Part shown: piece after piece, positions 60,528-64,000 of the stretch | Numbering within the stretch: the first letter of the stretch is position 1 | Layout of the letters: every line of letters begins with the position of its first letter | NCBI GenBank assembly: GCA_964458605.1 | Contig: CAYWLS010000023.1 | Location: forward strand, 7,598 to 71,597 | Direction: 5' to 3' | Origin: JBBSNV01 sp964458605 | GTDB taxonomy: Bacteria; Pseudomonadota; Alphaproteobacteria; Reyranellales; JAQSWP01 | Length of the DNA stretch: 64,000 nucleotides | The notes under the pieces: generated by a model | Database searches by the model: none | What the model was told of the DNA's origin: nothing | What the model saw: only the letters and a program-made list of their open reading frames with translations | Translations under genes and position numbers: made by a program

Positions 60528-62090
60528 ATGCCGACTTGGGACGAATTGCGAGCCGAGCTTGATGCAAAGCTGGCGGCCGCGCACGTGATGGGCGGCGCGG
60601 AGCGGATCGCACGCGAGCATGCACGTGGCAAGAGCACGGCGCGCGAACGCGTGGATCTTCTGCTCGATCCTGGCAGCTTCGACGAATGGGGTGTGCTAGC
60701 GCACCACCAGGAACAATCGCTGGACATGGTCGATCGCTCGACTCCGGCCGACGGTCTGGTGTGCGGCCAAGGCCGCATCAACGGCCGGCTGGTGTGCGTC
60801 GCAGCCGACGACGCCACGGTTATGGGTGGCAGTCGCGGCCTGGTCGCCGAGGTCAAGCAATCGCATCTGCGCCAGGCTGCGATCAAGTCGGGGTTGCCCT
60901 ATATCTGGCTGCAAGAAGCTTCGGGTGGCCGCATCCAGGAGCTGATGGGCGCGTCGTTCGCCGCGCGCACCTTCGCCACCAATTTCCGCGATCAGGTCAA
61001 GAGCATGTCGGGCTGGATTCCGCAGGTATCCGCGCTGCTCGGTGCGTGCTTCGGCCAGCCGGCTTTCGTGTCGGGCCTGGCCGAGTTCGTCCCGATGTCG
61101 GAGCTGGCCTCGGTCGGCGCATCGGGCCCACCGGTCGTGGCGGCCGCCATCGGCGAACGCGCCACGGAGCAGGAACTCGGAGGACCGCAGGTCGCGCTGG
61201 CGCAGGGCCTGGTCGACGGCGTCTACGCCGACGATCAGGGCGTAATGCAGGCGATCCGCGACTATCTGGGATATTTCCCGTCGAACACCGCTTCGCCGCC
61301 GCCTGCTGCCGCATCCTCTGATCCGCTCGACCGACTATGCCCCGAACTCGAATCGATCGTATCGACCAATCTGCGGCAGCCCTACGACATGCGGCGCGTG
61401 ATCGAGGCAGTGTGCGACCGCGACAGCGCGTTCTTCGAGATCGGCCGGGGCAACGGGCCGCAGATGATCGTCGGCTACGGTCGCATCGGCGGAATGACCG
61501 TGGGCATTGTCGCCAACCAGCCGAAGGTGCAGGCGGGCGTGATTCCGGCGGCCGCGGCGCGCAAGACGGCACGGTTCATCGAAATCAGCGACGCCTTCCA
61601 CATCCCGCTGGTATTTCTTGTGGACACGCCTGGCTTCATGGTTGGCGGCAAGGCCGAGCGCGAGGGGCTGGCCGCCGGGGCGGCGCGCATGCTGGCGGCC
61701 ATCCTCGATGCCAGCGTGCCAACCGTGACGGTGATCCTGCGCAAATCCTACGGGCTGGGCTTCTTCGCCATGAATGGCGCCTGCATGTCGCCCGACCTGC
61801 TGCTGGCCTGGCCCACCGCATCGGTCTCGCAGATGGGCCCCGAACCGGCGGTCAACGTCATCAATGCCAAGCAGATCGCGGTCTCGGCACAGCCGGAGGC
61901 GCTGCGCGCGGAGCTGGTCGAGCAGTTTCGCCAAGATATTGCACGGCCCTATAAAGCCGCCGGCACGGCGGCGATCGACGACGTCATCGATCCGCGCGCG
62001 ACGCGGGCCATGGTCGGCAGGCGCCTGCTTGCGCTGGCCGAACGGCCGGCATCCACCTTTTCCTTCAAACACCGCATCACGCCACGATAG
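60528..62090 (+). CDS. Acyl-CoA carboxylase carboxyltransferase (beta) subunit
   Basis: A 520-residue carboxyltransferase of the propionyl/methylcrotonyl-CoA carboxylase beta family, with two crotonase-like halves. Landmarks are VAADDATVMGGSRG in the N-half, EASGGRIQELMG (the SGGARIQEG motif with a small change), and in the C-half VDTPGFMVGGKAEREGLAAGAARM and YGLGFFAMNG. It transfers CO2 from carboxybiotin to an acyl-CoA. No biotin carboxylase or biotin carrier subunit is encoded here. The ATG at 60528 follows CAGGAG; an in-frame ATG 30 bp upstream has no ribosome-binding site. It lies 32 bp after the ligase. Confidence 0.88.
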   Translation: MPTWDELRAELDAKLAAAHVMGGAERIAREHARGKSTARERVDLLLDPGSFDEWGVLAHHQEQSLDMVDRSTPADGLVCGQGRINGRLVCVAADDATVMGGSRGLVAEVKQSHLRQAAIKSGLPYIWLQEASGGRIQELMGASFAARTFATNFRDQVKSMSGWIPQVSALLGACFGQPAFVSGLAEFVPMSELASVGASGPPVVAAAIGERATEQELGGPQVALAQGLVDGVYADDQGVMQAIRDYLGYFPSNTASPPPAAASSDPLDRLCPELESIVSTNLRQPYDMRRVIEAVCDRDSAFFEIGRGNGPQMIVGYGRIGGMTVGIVANQPKVQAGVIPAAAARKTARFIEISDAFHIPLVFLVDTPGFMVGGKAEREGLAAGAARMLAAILDASVPTVTVILRKSYGLGFFAMNGACMSPDLLLAWPTASVSQMGPEPAVNVINAKQIAVSAQPEALRAELVEQFRQDIARPYKAAGTAAIDDVIDPRATRAMVGRRLLALAERPASTFSFKHRITPR

Positions 62091-62100
62091 GACAATCGTC

Positions 62101-63246
62101 ATGGATCACGCATTCAATCCCGAACAGATCGAAATCAGAGACACCATCCGCCGCGCTGCGGAGCGTGACCTGGCGCCGCTGATCAAAGAGGCCGAACGCA
62201 CCGAGACCTGCCCGCTCGAGATCTTCAAGTGGGCCTCGGACAAGGGCATTCTCGGCATCAACTTTCCGACTGAATATGGCGGCGCTGGCTTGGACAAGAT
62301 CACCTCGATGCTGGTGATCGAGGAGCTGGGCCGGGTGAATTCTGGATTCTGCGGCGCTATCATGTCGCAGTCCGGTGTGGCAACCGAGGCGATCCTGCGT
62401 TACGGCTCGGAGGAACAGCGGCGCAAGTACCTGCCCCCCACATTCAAGGGCGACATGATTGGCGGCATCGCCATGACCGAGCCCGACACTGGCTCCGACA
62501 TCAGCAATCTGCGCACCACGGCCCAGCCCGACGGCAACGGTTTCCGCCTGAACGGCGCCAAGATCTTCGCCTCTAACGCCACCATCGCCAGCTACATGAC
62601 GATCGTGGCGCGCCTGCCTGGGACCAAGGGCCGCGACGGCATTTCACTGTTCATCATCGACACCAACAACCCGGGCTTCAAACGCGCTTCGCCGATCAAG
62701 AAGCTGGGCCATCGAACCCAGGACACCGGTCAATTCACCCTGGAGAACGCATGGGTCAATTCCGACGCCGTGATCGGCGAGTTGGGCAAGGGGCTGGGCT
62801 ATGTGCAGAGCGTATTGACCTCGGGTCGCCTCGACTACGCGGCCCGCTCCAACGGCGTGTCCCAATCGGCCTTCGAGAAGGCGATCAAATATGCGAAGGA
62901 ACGCCGCACTTTCGGCAGCCCGATCGCCAAGTACCAGGCCATCCGCTTCAAGCTCGCGCGCATGGCGATGGATATCGAAGCTAGCCGCAGCTTGCTGCTG
63001 CGGGCCGCCTGGATGTATGACCAGGGCCAGGAGATGGAGAAGGAGGCGTCGATGGCCAAGCTGTTCAGCGCCGAGGTCGCCCAGCGCGTCACCTGGGAGT
63101 CGCTGCAGATCCATGGCGCCTACGGGTATACCCGTGAGTTCGAGATCGAGAGCCTATTCCGCGACGCCCGCCTGTTTACCATCAGCGAGGGCACCAGCGA
63201 GATGCAGCAGATCATGATCGCCCGCTCCCTCGGCCTCGATGGCTAG
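62101..63246 (+). CDS. Acyl-CoA dehydrogenase
   Basis: A 381-residue FAD-dependent acyl-CoA dehydrogenase. The FAD and substrate loop IAMTEPDTGSDISNL, the KIFASNATIASYMTIVA strand region and the C-terminal IHGAYGYTREFEIESLFRD motif are typical. The catalytic base is Glu363 in SEGTSEMQ. It introduces the alpha,beta double bond in the CoA ester made by the ligase, and its stereochemical demand would be met by the methylacyl-CoA racemase. It begins 10 nt after the carboxyltransferase gene and overlaps tetR by 8 nt. Confidence 0.92.
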   Translation: MDHAFNPEQIEIRDTIRRAAERDLAPLIKEAERTETCPLEIFKWASDKGILGINFPTEYGGAGLDKITSMLVIEELGRVNSGFCGAIMSQSGVATEAILRYGSEEQRRKYLPPTFKGDMIGGIAMTEPDTGSDISNLRTTAQPDGNGFRLNGAKIFASNATIASYMTIVARLPGTKGRDGISLFIIDTNNPGFKRASPIKKLGHRTQDTGQFTLENAWVNSDAVIGELGKGLGYVQSVLTSGRLDYAARSNGVSQSAFEKAIKYAKERRTFGSPIAKYQAIRFKLARMAMDIEASRSLLLRAAWMYDQGQEMEKEASMAKLFSAEVAQRVTWESLQIHGAYGYTREFEIESLFRDARLFTISEGTSEMQQIMIARSLGLDG

Positions 63247-63931
63247 GAGGACGCCCCAGCCCCAGGGCGCGGCCAAGGCAGGCCGGTCCGGTCGCGATCG
63301 CCGCAAATCCTGCGAGCACGTGCCCAATGCCGTACGGCGCACGAAAAGCCTGGCCGCGATCCGGATCGCGGCGCGAAAGCTATTCGTCAGCAAGGGGTAC
63401 TTTGCGGCCTCGATCGACGACATTGCTCAACGCTGCGGCCTCTCGAAGGGAGCCATCTATTTCTATTTCACCGACAAGTCGGAAATCCTGCGTTCACTGC
63501 TCCTGGAATCGCAACAGCGCATCTATGAGCCCATCTTCCAGCGCCTGTCTGCCGGCCGAGAAAGCTCCGCACTGGACCGGCTAGCCCTGTACATCAACTG
63601 GGTCGCGCGCATGGGAGCGGAAAATCCCGAGCTGTGCTTGTTGCCGATCTTAATGTCGATCGAACTCAAGGATCGCAGCGACTCCGCGCATGCCGTCATA
63701 AAGAAAATCTACAAGCGCGTTCAGTCGGTCCTGACCAGAATCGTACTCAATGGCCAGCGGTCGGGGCTGATCCACAAGGTCGTGCCCGCCAAGGAGCTCG
63801 CCGCAACGGTCATTGCCATCACCGATGGTGCATTGCTGGAGTATCTCCGGCGCGACGGCAATCTCGATGGCCGCAAATTCGTCACCGGCCTGCGCATGAC
63901 GGTGCTACGCGGCTTCGGAAACCCAGCCTGA
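63239..63931 (+). CDS. TetR family transcriptional regulator
   Basis: A 230-residue TetR-type regulator with an unusually long, basic N-terminal tail (about 38 residues) before the DNA-binding domain. The helix-turn-helix is ASIDDIAQRCGLSKGAIYFYFTDKSEIL near residues 57-84. The C-terminal ligand domain is generic; an acyl-CoA effector would suit the operon. Its start overlaps the acyl-CoA dehydrogenase stop by 8 nt, so it is co-transcribed with the genes it likely represses. The palindrome at 54137-54158 is the candidate operator. Confidence 0.88.
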   Translation: MARRTPQPQGAAKAGRSGRDRRKSCEHVPNAVRRTKSLAAIRIAARKLFVSKGYFAASIDDIAQRCGLSKGAIYFYFTDKSEILRSLLLESQQRIYEPIFQRLSAGRESSALDRLALYINWVARMGAENPELCLLPILMSIELKDRSDSAHAVIKKIYKRVQSVLTRIVLNGQRSGLIHKVVPAKELAATVIAITDGALLEYLRRDGNLDGRKFVTGLRMTVLRGFGNPA

Positions 63932-63947
63932 CGACTCGAAGGCCCCG

Positions 63948-64000
63948 CTAGCTGTGAGCTTTCAGGAGGTTGTCCATCCGGTCCGGACCGGGGAAGCTGA
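63948..64000 (-). CDS. Possible C-terminal end of a minus-strand gene cut by the window edge
   Basis: On the minus strand one frame is open from the window edge and reads SFPGPDRMDNLLKAHS before a TAG at 63950-63948. It would be convergent with tetR, 16 bp from its stop. The stretch looks coding in composition but is too short to assign to a family. Confidence 0.3.
   Translation of the reverse strand, partial: SFPGPDRMDNLLKAHS

Overview
The window is one contiguous piece of a high-GC alphaproteobacterial chromosome. The lineage call rests on several signs: the 5' end of popZ beside a tolC / rhodanese / pcm block, a bacterial homologue of the NDUFS4 accessory subunit of complex I, a two-domain cold-shock protein, and Cys/Asn and Arg/Pro tRNA genes in typical alphaproteobacterial settings. 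A Rhodospirillales-like (for example Reyranella-like) host is my inference; nothing here fixes the genus. I see no integrase, transposase, phage gene or CRISPR array, so most of the window looks like core chromosome with a catabolic block at the right end.

Layout. 0-3.5 kb (minus strand): popZ (cut by the window edge), a TolC-type outer-membrane channel, a rhodanese, a PCMT-type methyltransferase, and a fusion of the copper chaperone Cox11/CtaG with a cytochrome c domain. 3.7-4.1 kb: tRNA-Cys and tRNA-Asn. 4.1-15.2 kb is a sulfur and cysteine/methionine block. The minus-strand run cysJ-cysI-peroxiredoxin-metB faces, across an AT-rich gap, a nudix gene followed by cysK-alaX-sseA-GNAT-metC. 15.2-21.9 kb: zur with a Tat-exported protein, hisI, an M81 peptidase, two small exported cysteine-pair proteins, a broken DUF4396 gene, GrpB, two tRNAs around the NDUFS4 homologue, an O-methyltransferase and a DUF192 protein.

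22.1-24.7 kb: a TPP riboswitch followed by a ThiZXY-type thiamine-precursor ABC importer. The Shine-Dalgarno sequence of thiZ lies inside the aptamer. 24.7-34 kb: mixed housekeeping genes (cold shock, dienoyl-CoA-reductase-like SDR, VanZ, YajQ, MtgA, glutamine-synthetase-like ligase with Fe-alcohol dehydrogenase, EamA exporter, methyltransferase, dienelactone hydrolase). A 31-bp hairpin repeat array sits between the two convergent genes at 26.4-26.65 kb. 34-37.6 kb: a two-domain KaiC-like ATPase followed directly by a hybrid histidine kinase. 37.8-42.5 kb: a GT32-type glycosyltransferase, then a chain of overlapping genes (acyl-CoA synthetase, MaoC hydratase, exonuclease III, amidohydrolase) ending at two strong palindromes. 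42.7-46.7 kb (minus): a trypsin-like protease, CoA transferase, crotonase and PhnN kinase in one run.

47-51 kb: a DUF3300/DUF2950 pair, then a decay zone with a frameshifted DUF4239 gene, a small secreted protein and a degraded acyl-CoA ligase fragment. 51.1-63.9 kb is a catabolic module: a peptide-type binding protein and an alpha-methylacyl-CoA racemase on the minus strand, and a divergent operon of Liv-type binding protein, LivH, fused LivM-LivG, LivF, acyl-CoA ligase, carboxyltransferase, acyl-CoA dehydrogenase and a TetR regulator. A sigma70-like promoter overlapped by a near-perfect palindrome lies between the two arms. I infer import, CoA activation, epimerisation and oxidation of a methyl-branched or similar carboxylic acid, with the TetR protein as repressor.
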